From: Candidatus Sulfopaludibacter sp. SbA3
Lineage (GTDB): Bacteria > Acidobacteriota > Terriglobia > Bryobacterales > Bryobacteraceae
NCBI GenBank assembly: GCA_945893365.1
Contig: CAMDED010000008.1
Span: 1 to 64,000, forward strand
Length of the DNA stretch: 64,000 bases
Direction of reading: 5' to 3'
Shown: positions 8,777 through 17,180 of the stretch, piece by piece
How positions within the stretch are numbered: position 1 is the first letter of the stretch
Layout of the letters: the number at the start of each line of letters is the position of its first letter
The notes under the pieces: model-generated
Database searches by the model: none
Told to the model about the DNA's origin: nothing
Seen by the model: only the letters and a program-made list of their open reading frames with translations
Translations under genes and position numbers: made by a program

Positions 8777-9730
8777 GTGACCCCTCTCACCGAAATCCTG
8801 CGGGCCGAAATTCGCGACAGCGGCCCGATTCCTTTCAGCCGCTTCATGGACGCCGCGCTCTATCATCCGGAACACGGATACTACCGCCGCCGCCGCGAAG
8901 TCTTCGGCAAGCACGGCGATTTCTTCACCGCGTCGCAGCTCCAACCCGTTTTCGGAATCCTTATCGCCGCCGGGATACGCGCCTTGCGCCGCGAGATGGG
9001 CGATCCGGAGGACTTCACGGTGGTCGAACTCGGCGCTGGACGCGGTGAGATGGCCGCCGCCCTTTCCGAATTCCGCTATGTGCCCGTCGATCTCGGCCGC
9101 GGCGCTTTGCCCAAGACTCTTCGCGGCGTCGTGTTCTCAAACGAGTTCTTCGACGCCCTACCCGTCGATGCGATCGTGATGCGCCAGGGAGTTCCGCGGC
9201 AAATGCTGGTTGGCTGGAATGGCGAGCGCTTCACGTGGATTGAAGGCGATCTCGCCGGAGACGCGGTGCAAAGGTATCTGCGCGACTTTTTCCCCCCGCT
9301 CGAGGAGGGGCAGATCGTCGAGGTCTCGTTCGATGCGCTCGCGTGGCTTGACCGGATCGCGGCTAGCCTTGAATCCGGCTTCGTCTTCACGATCGATTAC
9401 GGATACACGCGCGCGGAGCTTCGCCGCTTCCCTCGCGGTACGCTGATGAGCTACCGCCAGCATCGCTCTGACGACGCCGTTCTGCTTGACCCGGGTGGGC
9501 GCGACATCACGGCGCACGTCTGCTTTCCGGCGCTTGAGGAGTACGGCGCTCAACATGGCCTCAACGTGATTCGTCGTGAGACTCTGGCTCGTACGCTGCT
9601 CGACGCCGGCCGGCCGGACGAGTTCGCGGCCGCGCTCGCCGGCGGCCAACAGCACGCGCAACAACTGAAGACGTTGTTGTTCAGCATGGGCGAGACGTTC
9701 ATTACGCTACTGCAGCGGAAGATCCGATGA
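8777..9730 (+). CDS. MidA/NDUFAF7-type SAM-dependent methyltransferase
   Basis: A 317-residue protein of the COG1565 family. The N-terminus has GPIPFSRFMDAALYHPEHGYY and the glycine-rich SAM site is VVELGAGRGEMAAAL. The conserved VVFSNEFFDALPVDAI and FTIDYGYTRAEL follow. The eukaryotic relative NDUFAF7 methylates an arginine of a complex I subunit; the substrates of bacterial members are mostly unknown. Translation starts at GTG. A protein-arginine methyltransferase role is inferred from the family only. Confidence 0.85.
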   Translation: MTPLTEILRAEIRDSGPIPFSRFMDAALYHPEHGYYRRRREVFGKHGDFFTASQLQPVFGILIAAGIRALRREMGDPEDFTVVELGAGRGEMAAALSEFRYVPVDLGRGALPKTLRGVVFSNEFFDALPVDAIVMRQGVPRQMLVGWNGERFTWIEGDLAGDAVQRYLRDFFPPLEEGQIVEVSFDALAWLDRIAASLESGFVFTIDYGYTRAELRRFPRGTLMSYRQHRSDDAVLLDPGGRDITAHVCFPALEEYGAQHGLNVIRRETLARTLLDAGRPDEFAAALAGGQQHAQQLKTLLFSMGETFITLLQRKIR

Positions 9731-9771
9731 AAAGTGGGTCGGAGGCAAATCGGCTCTTGAAAACGGGGGCA

Positions 9772-9804
9772 CACAAGAAAAAAGGCCCCGAGAAACTCGG
9801 GGCC
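9772..9804 (-). terminator. Rho-independent terminator of the Lys-rich microgene
   Basis: On the minus strand a perfect 9-bp stem GGCCCCGAG / CTCGGGGCC with a three-base loop (9784-9804) is followed by six Ts (complement of 9778-9783) and then CTTG. No T-tract follows on the plus strand, so it serves minus-strand transcription. Confidence 0.9.
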
Positions 9805-9825
9805 CGTGTTGAACCTGGTTTGTAT

Positions 9826-9845
9826 TACCCCCAAAATCGGGGGTA
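9826..9845 (-). other. Second hairpin in the microgene 3' UTR
   Basis: The 7-bp inverted repeat TACCCCC / GGGGGTA has a six-base loop. It lies between the stop codon of the 20-residue peptide and the terminator hairpin, without its own T-tract. It may stabilise the short transcript against 3' exonucleases. Confidence 0.6.
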
Positions 9846-9853
9846 GCTGACAA

Positions 9854-9916
9854 CTACTTCTTTTTCTTCGGAGCTGCTTTCTTCTTCGGAGCAACTTTCT
9901 TGGCTGCGTTCTTCAT
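9854..9916 (-). CDS. 20-residue lysine/alanine/proline-rich peptide
   Basis: The peptide MKNAAKKVAPKKKAAPKKKK has 11 lysines in 20 residues and a repeated (K)xAPKKK unit. It resembles the C-terminal tails of histone H1 and bacterial HU-like or histone-like proteins. The case that it is expressed rests on its signals: a consensus sigma-70 promoter, an AGGGAG Shine-Dalgarno (9926-9931) nine bases before the ATG, a leader hairpin and a strong terminator just past the stop. It lies alone between MidA and the lactate permease. A nucleic-acid-binding role is inference; a regulatory RNA that happens to contain this frame is the alternative. Confidence 0.7.
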   Translation of the reverse strand: MKNAAKKVAPKKKAAPKKKK

Positions 9917-9942
9917 CGTGTGATTCTCCCTAACATCAAATT

Positions 9943-9962
9943 TTGCGATTCGAAAATCGCAA
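9943..9962 (-). promoter_or_regulatory. Leader hairpin upstream of the Lys-rich peptide
   Basis: A perfect inverted repeat TTGCGATT / AATCGCAA with a four-base loop lies in the predicted 5' leader between transcription start (about 9965) and the Shine-Dalgarno. A second inverted repeat, GATCCAT / ATGGATC (9966-9986), overlaps the -10 box and could be an operator. Confidence 0.6.
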
Positions 9963-9971
9963 TGTGATCCA

Positions 9972-10000
9972 TATATAAAATGGATCGCAAACAAAGTCAA
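9972..10000 (-). promoter_or_regulatory. Sigma-70 promoter of the Lys-rich microgene
   Basis: On the minus strand TTGACT (9995-10000) and TATATA (9972-9977) are separated by exactly 17 bases in an AT-rich stretch unusual for this GC-rich region. It is the best promoter match noticed in the window. Confidence 0.8.
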
Positions 10001-10054
10001 GAGAAAAATTCACCAAAAACGAAAACTGACCGTTTTGTTTGACGCCGACGCGCC

Positions 10055-11698
10055 TCAGTGACCCCACACTCGTCCGTTCGGAATGAGCGCCTGACCCCAA
10101 ACCGCGAACGCCCACACGATCAGTCCGACGATCGCGGCAAGCGCGATCGAGTGCGGCAGCACTTTGCGGAACAAATCTCCTTCGCGTCCTTCCTGACCCA
10201 CGGCGGCGCACGCAACGATGATCGACTGCGCATCGATCATCTTCCCCATCACGCCGCCGGCGGAATTCGCGCTCGCCATCAACACCGGACTGATTCCCAG
10301 GTTGTTCGCCGTGATCACCTGCAAACTGCCGAAGAGCGCGTTAGAGCCGGCGTCGGTGCCGGTGAGCGCGACTCCGAGCCATCCGAGCATCGTGCCGAAG
10401 AAGGGGAAAAACGATCCGGTGTGCGTCATCGCGAGTCCCATCACGGCGTCCATTCCCGAATAGCGGGTCACGAAGCCGAGGCCAAGCATCGCCATGATCG
10501 CGAGCATGCTGAACCGCATTCGATAGCACGTGCGGAAGAAAATCCCGAAGGTACGCTGGATCGAAAGCCCCAGCAACGGTCCGGAAATAATGCCGGCGAG
10601 AAACGTCGCCGTACCGATCGCGGCGAGCCACGCGAGATCGAACACGGCCGGTTCCATCTGCGTTTTCGCCACCACCGGCGGCACCCGAACCACGGCGTTG
10701 TGCAGGAAAGGCACGGGAATCGCGAACGAAGTCGAATCGAGAACTCTCTTAATGGACGGGACGCCCCACAAGATAACCAGGGCCGCCAGCAGGAGGAAAG
10801 GCAGCCAGGCGTGCATAATCTGGCCAACCGTGTACTTGCTGTGCCTCTCCTTTGCGGCCGTCTCGCCCGGATACCTCCACAACTCGGCGGGCTTCCATAT
10901 CCGGAAGAAAATCGCCAGCGCCACGAGCGTCGTCATGCCGCCAATGATGTCCACGAGCGCACTGTCCTGAAAGTTCGACCAGTAAAACTGAATGGACGCG
11001 AACACGACTCCACACACAAGCAAGCCCGGCCAAACGGCGAAGGTGTTCCGCCAACCCGTCATCGAGCGGACCAGCCAGAACGGAAGAATCACGGCCGTGA
11101 TAGGGAGGATGCGGCCCACCATTGCGCTCAGGTCCGCATCCGCCAAACCGGTGACCGCCACCAGTGCGCGAATAGGATTGCCCACGCCGCCGTAGGCCAC
11201 CGGGGAAGTGTTCGCGATCAAACACAGCACCGCCGCGTCGAACGGGCGGAATCCGAGTCCCACCATCATCGCTCCCGCGATCGCTACCGGCGCGCCGCCG
11301 CCGCCGGCGCCTTCGAGCACCGCGCCGAACGCGAACGCAATCAGGAGTACTTGAAGCCGCCGGTCGGCTGTCACCGAGCCTATCGATTCCTTGATGATCT
11401 CGAAATGCCCGGTCTCGACGGTCAGCTCGTAGACAAACACCGCGCACAGCAGAGTCCAGGCGATTCGAACCACGGCGTAGACCAGCCCGTGAGCGACAGC
11501 GCCGGTCAGCAGCGGCCAAGGCATGCCAAAAACGAATGCCGCAAGAACGATTGCGACGCCGAAAGAAATCACGGCGGCGGTGTGCGCGTGAATCTTCACC
11601 GCGGCCAGAAGGATGAAGAGCAGTACTACTGGAATCGACGCTACAAGCGTCGAGATCACCGCGTTAGAGAAAGGGTCGTAGTTTTGGGTCCAGGTCAT
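10055..11698 (-). CDS. lldP: L-lactate permease (LctP family)
   Basis: A 547-residue integral membrane protein with about 12-14 hydrophobic segments. The start at 11698 (MTWTQNYDPFSNAVIST) is the conserved LctP N-terminus; the frame upstream is non-coding extension over the divergent gene. Diagnostic segments are LEGAGGGGAPVAIAGAMMVG, IANTSPVAYGGVGNPIRAL, LTGTDAGSNALFGSLQVI and SANSAGGVMGKMIDAQSI. The family imports lactate or glycolate with protons across the inner membrane. No lactate dehydrogenase gene is next to it. Confidence 0.92.
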   Translation of the reverse strand: MTWTQNYDPFSNAVISTLVASIPVVLLFILLAAVKIHAHTAAVISFGVAIVLAAFVFGMPWPLLTGAVAHGLVYAVVRIAWTLLCAVFVYELTVETGHFEIIKESIGSVTADRRLQVLLIAFAFGAVLEGAGGGGAPVAIAGAMMVGLGFRPFDAAVLCLIANTSPVAYGGVGNPIRALVAVTGLADADLSAMVGRILPITAVILPFWLVRSMTGWRNTFAVWPGLLVCGVVFASIQFYWSNFQDSALVDIIGGMTTLVALAIFFRIWKPAELWRYPGETAAKERHSKYTVGQIMHAWLPFLLLAALVILWGVPSIKRVLDSTSFAIPVPFLHNAVVRVPPVVAKTQMEPAVFDLAWLAAIGTATFLAGIISGPLLGLSIQRTFGIFFRTCYRMRFSMLAIMAMLGLGFVTRYSGMDAVMGLAMTHTGSFFPFFGTMLGWLGVALTGTDAGSNALFGSLQVITANNLGISPVLMASANSAGGVMGKMIDAQSIIVACAAVGQEGREGDLFRKVLPHSIALAAIVGLIVWAFAVWGQALIPNGRVWGH

Positions 11699-11739
11699 TT
11701 CCGGTTGCTCCGGTACGAAACGCACGATAGTATCACGAA

Positions 11740-12414
11740 GTGGGCATAGGTAGAATGGAAGTCGCGATCCTCGTGCTGCTGGCTTCCGTTGCCGCCGGGG
11801 GCTGCGCCAGGAAGAAGAAGCGCATCCCGGTTCCGCGTTCCGGCACGCAACCCGCGGCCCCACTGAAGCAGAATGAAACCGGCATCGCAAGCTGGTACGG
11901 CAATCCCTATCATGGCCGCGCCACGGCAAGCGGCGAAATTTTCGACATGGAAAAGATGACGGCTGCCCACCGCACTCTTCCTTTCCAAACCCGCCTGCGG
12001 GTTCACAACCTCGATAACGGCAGGACGGTGGAAGTTCGCATCACCGACAGGGGACCGTTTATTAGCGGGCGCATCATCGACCTGTCGAGAGCCGCGGCTC
12101 GCTCCATAGGAATGATCGGTCCCGGCCTGGCGCGCGTCCGTCTCGAAATCCTGGCTGCGTCCGGTCCAACCGTCGAACCCCCTTCCGCGTACGCCGTCCA
12201 GGTGGGCGCGTTCCGCGATCGCGCCAACGCCGAGAGCGTCCGCGCGCGGATGGAGAAGGGATATGGCGCGGCACGGATCGTGCATCCGGACCGCGGGCGC
12301 GTGTGGCGCGTGCTCGTCGGCGCCGAGCCAACGCTTGAACGGGCCGAGGCTCTTGCCGCGCGCCTCCGCTCCGGCGCCGCAACGGAAGCCTTCGTCGTTC
12401 GCCTCGATCCGTGA
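11740..12414 (+). CDS. rlpA: RlpA-like lipoprotein with SPOR domain
   Basis: A 224-residue outer-membrane lipoprotein. The lipobox is AAGGC near residue 22. The double-psi beta-barrel runs from about 45 to 135 (GIASWYGNPYHGRATASGE, MTAAHRTLPF, VRITDRGPF) and the peptidoglycan-binding SPOR domain from about 150 to 224 (YAVQVGAFRDRANAESVRAR). RlpA proteins are lytic transglycosylases acting on peptide-free glycan strands at the septum. The Asp of TDRGPF matches the family's conserved catalytic region. The GTG at 11740 supplies an arginine in the signal n-region; ATG 11755 with AGG upstream is an alternative. Confidence 0.9.
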   Translation: MGIGRMEVAILVLLASVAAGGCARKKKRIPVPRSGTQPAAPLKQNETGIASWYGNPYHGRATASGEIFDMEKMTAAHRTLPFQTRLRVHNLDNGRTVEVRITDRGPFISGRIIDLSRAAARSIGMIGPGLARVRLEILAASGPTVEPPSAYAVQVGAFRDRANAESVRARMEKGYGAARIVHPDRGRVWRVLVGAEPTLERAEALAARLRSGAATEAFVVRLDP

Positions 12415-12422
12415 TCCTCCGG

Positions 12423-12457
12423 CGGCGCGCCTGTATTCAGCGGCGCGCCTGTATAAT
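12423..12457 (+). promoter_or_regulatory. Tandem CGGCGCGCCTGTAT repeat with TATAAT box
   Basis: The 14-mer CGGCGCGCCTGTAT occurs at 12423-12436 and 12440-12453. The second copy runs into a perfect TATAAT (12452-12457), placing the predicted start about five bases before the ATG of the NtrC-type gene. No good -35 box is visible, which fits activator dependence or a nearly leaderless mRNA. Confidence 0.4.
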
Positions 12458-12468
12458 GGGAATACCGC

Positions 12469-13473
12469 ATGGAGCCTAATCCAGCGAGCCGTTCCCATGG
12501 CCTTTTGGGAATCTCCCCGCAGATCGTTCGTATTCGCGGACTCATTGAAAAACTCGGGCGTTCCCGTTCGTCGGTGCTGCTGCTTGGAGAGAGCGGAACG
12601 GGCAAGGAGGTCGTAGCCCACGGGATTTACCAGTGCGCCCGCCAGGGGGTGTTCGTGCCCATCGATTGCGGCGCCGTTGTCGGACCGCTCATGGAGAGCG
12701 ATCTCTTCGGGCACACCCGTAACGCATTCACCGGCGCCGGTGAAGCCAAGCAGGGGTTGATCGACCTCGCTCATGGCGGCACGGTTTTCTTCGACGAGAT
12801 CGACGATCTGCCCCTTGACCTTCAGGTGAAGCTCCTGCGCGTCCTGCAGGAAAGAGAGATCCGTCCCGTGGGATCGCTCACCCGCCATAAGGTGGATTTC
12901 CGGGTGATTGCGGCCACCAACCGCGATCTCGCCGTCGAAGTGGAGCGCGGCCGCTTTCGGGAAGACCTCTACTATCGTCTGAAAGTCGTCACTCTGCGCC
13001 TTCCTCCCCTTCGGGAGCGAAAGGAGGATGTTCCGGTGCTGGTCGAACATCTGTTGTCGCGCCTCGAACGACGGTATGTCTTGACGCCGGAGGTGCGGGA
13101 TGCGATGCTTGCCTTTAACTGGCCGGGAAATGTCCGTCAGCTCGAGAATTGTATACAGAGCATGGTAGCCCTCAACTCAGGTCCGATCCTGCGGCACGCC
13201 GACCTTCCTTCCTTCATCGTGAACTTTCGGCGTGAGCATGCGCCTCTGCATTCGCTCGCCGCGGCGGCGGGTGTTCAGGGGAATGGAGCGGCGGCCGCGG
13301 ACCCAATGACTGAGGCGCCGGGCGAGGTGATCCCCCTATACGAGGTGGAAAAGGGAGCGATTCAAAATGCCCTCCTCCACACGCGGAACGATTGTGTAAT
13401 GGCGGCGCACCTGCTCGGAATCGGCAAGTCCACGCTCTATCGGAAATTAAGGGAATACCGGTTGCCTCATTGA
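12469..13473 (+). CDS. NtrC-type sigma-54 activator without receiver domain
   Basis: A 334-residue AAA+ activator consisting of the central domain and a Fis-type helix-turn-helix. Walker A is GESGTGKEVVA and Walker B is GTVFFDEIDDL. The sensor and arginine-finger region is VIAATNRDL then FREDLYYRLKVVTLRLPPLR, and PGNVRQLEN is conserved. The sigma-54 contact loop GAFTGA reads NAFTGA, so the first Gly is Asn. The C-terminal HTH is NDCVMAAHLLGIGKSTLYRKL. There is no N-terminal sensor, so activity must be controlled by expression or a partner. Its stop codon overlaps the TTG start of the glycosyltransferase, suggesting coupled translation and a link to exopolysaccharide or LPS synthesis. Confidence 0.88.
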   Translation: MEPNPASRSHGLLGISPQIVRIRGLIEKLGRSRSSVLLLGESGTGKEVVAHGIYQCARQGVFVPIDCGAVVGPLMESDLFGHTRNAFTGAGEAKQGLIDLAHGGTVFFDEIDDLPLDLQVKLLRVLQEREIRPVGSLTRHKVDFRVIAATNRDLAVEVERGRFREDLYYRLKVVTLRLPPLRERKEDVPVLVEHLLSRLERRYVLTPEVRDAMLAFNWPGNVRQLENCIQSMVALNSGPILRHADLPSFIVNFRREHAPLHSLAAAAGVQGNGAAAADPMTEAPGEVIPLYEVEKGAIQNALLHTRNDCVMAAHLLGIGKSTLYRKLREYRLPH

Positions 13474-14507
13474 GAATCGCGCTCGACGCCACCTACAGTA
13501 TCGGCGCTAATCTCTCGGGAGTGGGCGTCTATTCGAAGGAGCTCATGTACGGTCTCGCGCGCGCCCATGGCGATGCCGTTTTCCACTATTGCTACCGCCC
13601 ACACCGCTTCTTTCGATCCTTCTCCGAAAGCATTCCGCCAAACTGCCGCAGGCGTCCGCTTGGCTTTCCGGACACGTGCCGACTCTTCCATGGCTTGAAT
13701 CAGCGGCTGCCCTCCGTGCCCTGGCTCCGCCGCGCGGTATCGACGTTTCACGACCTTTTTGTCATGACCGGGGATTACTCCACGCCGGACTTCCGGGCGC
13801 GATTCACGGCACAGGCCCGGGACGCCGCAACACGCAGCGATCACATCATCGCTGTTTCGGCCTTTACGGCGCGTCAAGTGGAGGAGTTGCTAGGGGTCGA
13901 ACCGGCGCGCATTACCGTCATCCATCACGGCATCCGTAGCATGTCTTCCGCGCCTCCCGCCGCGCGCGCGTCCGGACGCGAGAAGGTCATCCTTCATGTA
14001 GGCGCCATCCAGCGCCGCAAGAACCTGGCGCGTCTGGTTGCGGCGTTCGAGCAGAGCGGGCTTGAAGAATGGCGCCTGGTTCTCGCCGGGTCCGCCGGAT
14101 TCGGATCGGCGGAGATCCTCCGCCGGATTGAAGAGAGCCCCCGCCGCGCCTGGATCGAAGTCACCGGGTACCTGACCGATTCCAGTCTGGCGGATTGGTT
14201 TGCGCGCGCCGCCATCTTCGCCTTCCCGTCGCTCGACGAAGGGTTCGGCATTCCGTTGCTCGAAGCGATGTCGGCGCGGGTCCCCATTGTGACCTCGAGC
14301 CGTTCCGCTCTCCCTGAAGTTGCCGGAGACGCGGCCCTCCTGGTCGATCCAGAAGACACTGCCGCCCTCGCTGAAGCCATACGCGGGCTTGCCGTCGATT
14401 CGGAGCTTCGCGAGATGCTGATTGAGAAAGGCGTTCGGCGGGTTGCGGAGTTTACTTGGGAAGGCGCTGTCGCGAAAACGTGGGATGTCTACCGGAAGGC
14501 CGGCTGA
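13470..14507 (+). CDS. GT4-family glycosyltransferase
   Basis: A 345-residue GT-B enzyme. The start is taken as TTG at 13470, giving LRIALDATYSIGANLSGVGV, the usual GT4 opening; it shares bases with the TGA of the upstream activator. The C-terminal donor domain shows VILHVGAIQRRKNLARLV, and the signature FAFPSLDEGFGIPLLEAMSA contains the EX7E motif that contacts the nucleotide-sugar. It probably transfers a sugar, often mannose, in surface polysaccharide assembly. Acceptor and sugar cannot be read from sequence. Confidence 0.88.
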   Translation: MRIALDATYSIGANLSGVGVYSKELMYGLARAHGDAVFHYCYRPHRFFRSFSESIPPNCRRRPLGFPDTCRLFHGLNQRLPSVPWLRRAVSTFHDLFVMTGDYSTPDFRARFTAQARDAATRSDHIIAVSAFTARQVEELLGVEPARITVIHHGIRSMSSAPPAARASGREKVILHVGAIQRRKNLARLVAAFEQSGLEEWRLVLAGSAGFGSAEILRRIEESPRRAWIEVTGYLTDSSLADWFARAAIFAFPSLDEGFGIPLLEAMSARVPIVTSSRSALPEVAGDAALLVDPEDTAALAEAIRGLAVDSELREMLIEKGVRRVAEFTWEGAVAKTWDVYRKAG

Positions 14508-14510
14508 ACG

Positions 14511-14804
14511 CTACTGATCGTCGACCGAAATCTTGAGCGCTCGCAGGAACTTCTGATCCTGGCTGGTGAGGCTGATCTTCCCAGTGGATTCGAAGGCCGG
14601 AGCGGGTTCCGAAGAGCCATCTTCGTCCTCGCCCGATTCATCCTCGCGCTTGTTGAAGCCGATCGTCGCTTCCAGGACCAGGAAAACGTCGTATCCGGCG
14701 CGCTTGATGTTGCCAATGGCTTCGGCGATGCGCTCCGAATCCGATAGAGACTCGTTGATTGCATTGCCTAGCTCTTGCATCAGGTTCTTGAGACGCTCTT
14801 CCAA
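14511..14804 (-). CDS. Small acidic hypothetical protein
   Basis: About 97 residues, not recognised. TTG at 14804 is chosen because AAAAAGGGGG lies just upstream; in-frame ATGs exist at 14858 and 14780. The first half is helical (LMQELGNAINESLSDSERI, AEAIGNIKRAGYDVFLVLEA) and an acidic linker EDESGEDEDGSSEP follows. It ends with TSQDQKFLRALKISVDD. No enzyme motif is present. It converges on the glycosyltransferase, with three bases between stops. Confidence 0.5.
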   Translation of the reverse strand: MEERLKNLMQELGNAINESLSDSERIAEAIGNIKRAGYDVFLVLEATIGFNKREDESGEDEDGSSEPAPAFESTGKISLTSQDQKFLRALKISVDDQ

Positions 14805-14972
14805 TCCATGCCCCCTTTTTGGGCCACGCAGCAGACCGGCGATTCGACCGGTCTCCACTTCAGTGGATGCACCGCGTCAGCCAAGCGTTGCACGTTTTCG
14901 GCGGAACACCGCCATTTGCACTCTACTCTGACATATCGGCGAAACCAAGGCAACACAATATAGTACCGTCGG

Positions 14973-15380
14973 CTATTTCTCCTTGGGCGCCGCGTCCTTC
15001 ACTACCTGAATCCCCTTCGCCGAGTACCAAGGACGGATCTCCACCTTGAGCCTGCCCGCCTTCACCGCGGGGTCGCTGTCGGTCAGCGCCTGCGCCTCAT
15101 CCATGGAGCCGACTTTGAAAACGAAAATGCCGCGCAACTCGCCGTTGTCCATGAACGGTCCCGCCAGAATGAGTTTTCCCGAGTCGGCCATTTTCCCGAT
15201 ATGCGCCATATGAGCTGCTTGAATCTTCGCGGCCTCCGCTTGCGGCATCGCCGTATTCGGGCCCCGATATAGGAACGCCATATAATAGGTAGTCATCTCC
15301 ACAGCGGGAGTTTGTTGCCCCCACGCTGCTTGCCCACACAACGCCCCAACAAGGGCCGGGAAAAAGGCGATCGACTTCAT
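14973..15380 (-). CDS. Secreted YciI-related protein
   Basis: A 135-residue protein with a signal peptide (about 1-21, ending AAWGQ) followed by a YCII domain (YYMAFLYRGPN, IQAAHMAHIGKMADSGKLIL, AGPFMDNGELRGIFVF). Conserved family features are the His in AHMAHIG and the AGPF strand. The family is a ferredoxin-like dimer of unclear function; exported versions are common in acidobacteria. A good AGGAG lies nine bases before the ATG. A role in detoxification or sensing would be speculation. Confidence 0.8.
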   Translation of the reverse strand: MKSIAFFPALVGALCGQAAWGQQTPAVEMTTYYMAFLYRGPNTAMPQAEAAKIQAAHMAHIGKMADSGKLILAGPFMDNGELRGIFVFKVGSMDEAQALTDSDPAVKAGRLKVEIRPWYSAKGIQVVKDAAPKEK

Positions 15381-15421
15381 CACGCAATTCTCCTACACGA
15401 AACAGATCGCCGCAACTATCT

Positions 15422-16873
15422 TCATTTGCCGCCCGGCGCGAGCGCCAGGTATGGCACACCTCCCGCCGCCTGCCGGATCTCGCGCCGTAGCGGCGCGGCG
15501 GAGCAGTCGGGCAATGGGGCTACGGAATAGTAGTTCAATCCATACCGCCAACCTCGATGCAGTTCCGCCACACAAACATCTCGCGCGCCGCCCGAGCGTT
15601 CAATTTCCTCCCAGAGCGGGCGCGCCGAATACGCAGCGTCGATTGCGGGAATCGCGCGCGCTTTCAAGAAGAGTATTCCGCCCGCAAGCACGAATGTCAA
15701 CGCCGCGAGAGCCATGAAGCGGAAGCCGCGGTCCTCTAACACCCATATAGCGGCCGCCGCAGGCAAGGGCCACAGCCAGCGCCAATCAAACGGCGGAATA
15801 GCCGCCCTGGAAATTCCTCCGGCCAAGGCTTGCGGCAACACGCCGGAGAGCGGGCCAACAACGGCCAGACCCGCCGCAACGAAAGCCAGCGTCCAGCGCG
15901 CGTTCCGCTGCTCCGCGAGCGCAACTCCAATCAGTGCGGCCGCCGCCGGTATCGAGGGCAACACATAGCTCGGCAGCTTGTTCGTGGAAAGTGAAAAGAA
16001 CACGAAACACCACAGGACCCATCCCAGGAGGAATCTCCGCTTTGAGTCTCCGTAGAACGACCGCCGGAACAACCCCGTAGCGGCCGGTGTCCACGGGAAG
16101 ATCGCTCCAGGCAATACCCAGGCATAGAACCAAAACGGCTGCGCATGCTGCAGGGCAGTGGAAACGAATCTTCCCAGATGATGCTCCACAAAGAATTTCA
16201 TCACAAACGGGGTCCCGTTATTCCACCAGCACGCGACATACCAAGGCGCCGCCACCACCAGGAAGGCGCCCACGACGCGAGCGGTCGTCAAATCCCGGAT
16301 TCGGCGGCGGCCGCACCACAGTAAGGGAAGGGTCAAGACAAGAGGGGCCAGCCCTTTCGACAGTACCGCCGCCCCCAGCAGCGCCGATGCCGCCGGTAGC
16401 CTCCGCGCGTCTCCGGATTCAATCCAGTTGAGCGACAGGAGCATCGCCGCCCCAAAGGTCGCGGCGAGCGGCAGATCGAACACCGCTACGTGGCTATAGC
16501 CTAGCCATCCAGCCGAGGTCGCGAGCGCCGCAGTCCCGTACGAGGCGGCGCTTTGGCCGAACTTCTCCCGGATGATGAAGAAAAAGAAGGCGAGGAATGC
16601 GACAGACAACAGAGCGACCGGGATTCGTGGCGCGAGTTCCTCTCCGAGTCCGAGCCGGAATGCCGCAGCCGTCATCCAGTAGAGCAGGGCGGGCTTCTCA
16701 AACCACGCCTCGCCCCACAGTCGCGGTGTCACCCAATCTCCGGACCGCGCCATTTCGCGGCCGATCGAGGCGTATCGAGGCTCGTCCGGGCCGACCAGCC
16801 CCATACCGGAGAGTCCCGATAAATAAAGGATAAGCACCAGCGACACCGCTACGATCCAGGCCACGCGAGACAT
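15422..16873 (-). CDS. GT39/ArnT-like integral membrane glycosyltransferase
   Basis: A 483-residue protein with 10-12 membrane segments. The catalytic first loop reads GPDEPRYASIGREMARSGDW and then GEAWFEKPALLYWM, the acidic DE plus EKP pattern of ArnT/PMT-type enzymes (GT83/GT39). These use polyprenyl-phosphate sugars as donors on the periplasmic side and modify lipid A, proteins or glycans. ALSTNKLPSYVLPS-type residues near position 300 (FFSLSTNKLPSYVLPSIPA) are also conserved. Lipid A modification is plausible since lpxB is present, but the acceptor is not determinable. Confidence 0.88.
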   Translation of the reverse strand: MSRVAWIVAVSLVLILYLSGLSGMGLVGPDEPRYASIGREMARSGDWVTPRLWGEAWFEKPALLYWMTAAAFRLGLGEELAPRIPVALLSVAFLAFFFFIIREKFGQSAASYGTAALATSAGWLGYSHVAVFDLPLAATFGAAMLLSLNWIESGDARRLPAASALLGAAVLSKGLAPLVLTLPLLWCGRRRIRDLTTARVVGAFLVVAAPWYVACWWNNGTPFVMKFFVEHHLGRFVSTALQHAQPFWFYAWVLPGAIFPWTPAATGLFRRSFYGDSKRRFLLGWVLWCFVFFSLSTNKLPSYVLPSIPAAAALIGVALAEQRNARWTLAFVAAGLAVVGPLSGVLPQALAGGISRAAIPPFDWRWLWPLPAAAAIWVLEDRGFRFMALAALTFVLAGGILFLKARAIPAIDAAYSARPLWEEIERSGGARDVCVAELHRGWRYGLNYYSVAPLPDCSAAPLRREIRQAAGGVPYLALAPGGK

Positions 16874-17180
16874 CTGTCGATTATCGTCGATTCAAGGCCT
16901 ATCTCGCCGAAAACGAGCGATATCCGCGCCTCGGGCTTTATCGAGGACTCGAAACTTGCGAGAATAGCTGAATCGGCGGGGGCGCGTTCGAGCCTGCTCT
17001 TTTCGAATGCCGTCGCCGATGGGCCGGGAACGGCCGGTCAAGCTGCGATGCCGTAGTCGCCGAAGATATTCGCTCAAGGCGGGTTCATACAGGGTTCCCA
17101 AAGTTCACGGGCCTCAGCCTGCGTTCCGATGAACAAGCCTGTCCTCGCAAGTATAGCTCGAAGGAGATTGTAATAACCCG
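16874..17180 (+). other. Intergenic region upstream of the 993-aa protein
   Basis: About 307 bases between divergent genes. An AAGGAG lies 14 bases before the ATG at 17181, unusually far. No convincing gene or strong promoter was found; the reverse reading frame at 16892-17101 looks random. Confidence 0.4.

Noticed and set aside
10058-11749. Long plus-strand frame opposite the lactate permease
   Set aside because: It mirrors the permease codons of a GC-rich gene, has Arg/His-rich composition and no motif; the permease frame is clearly the gene.
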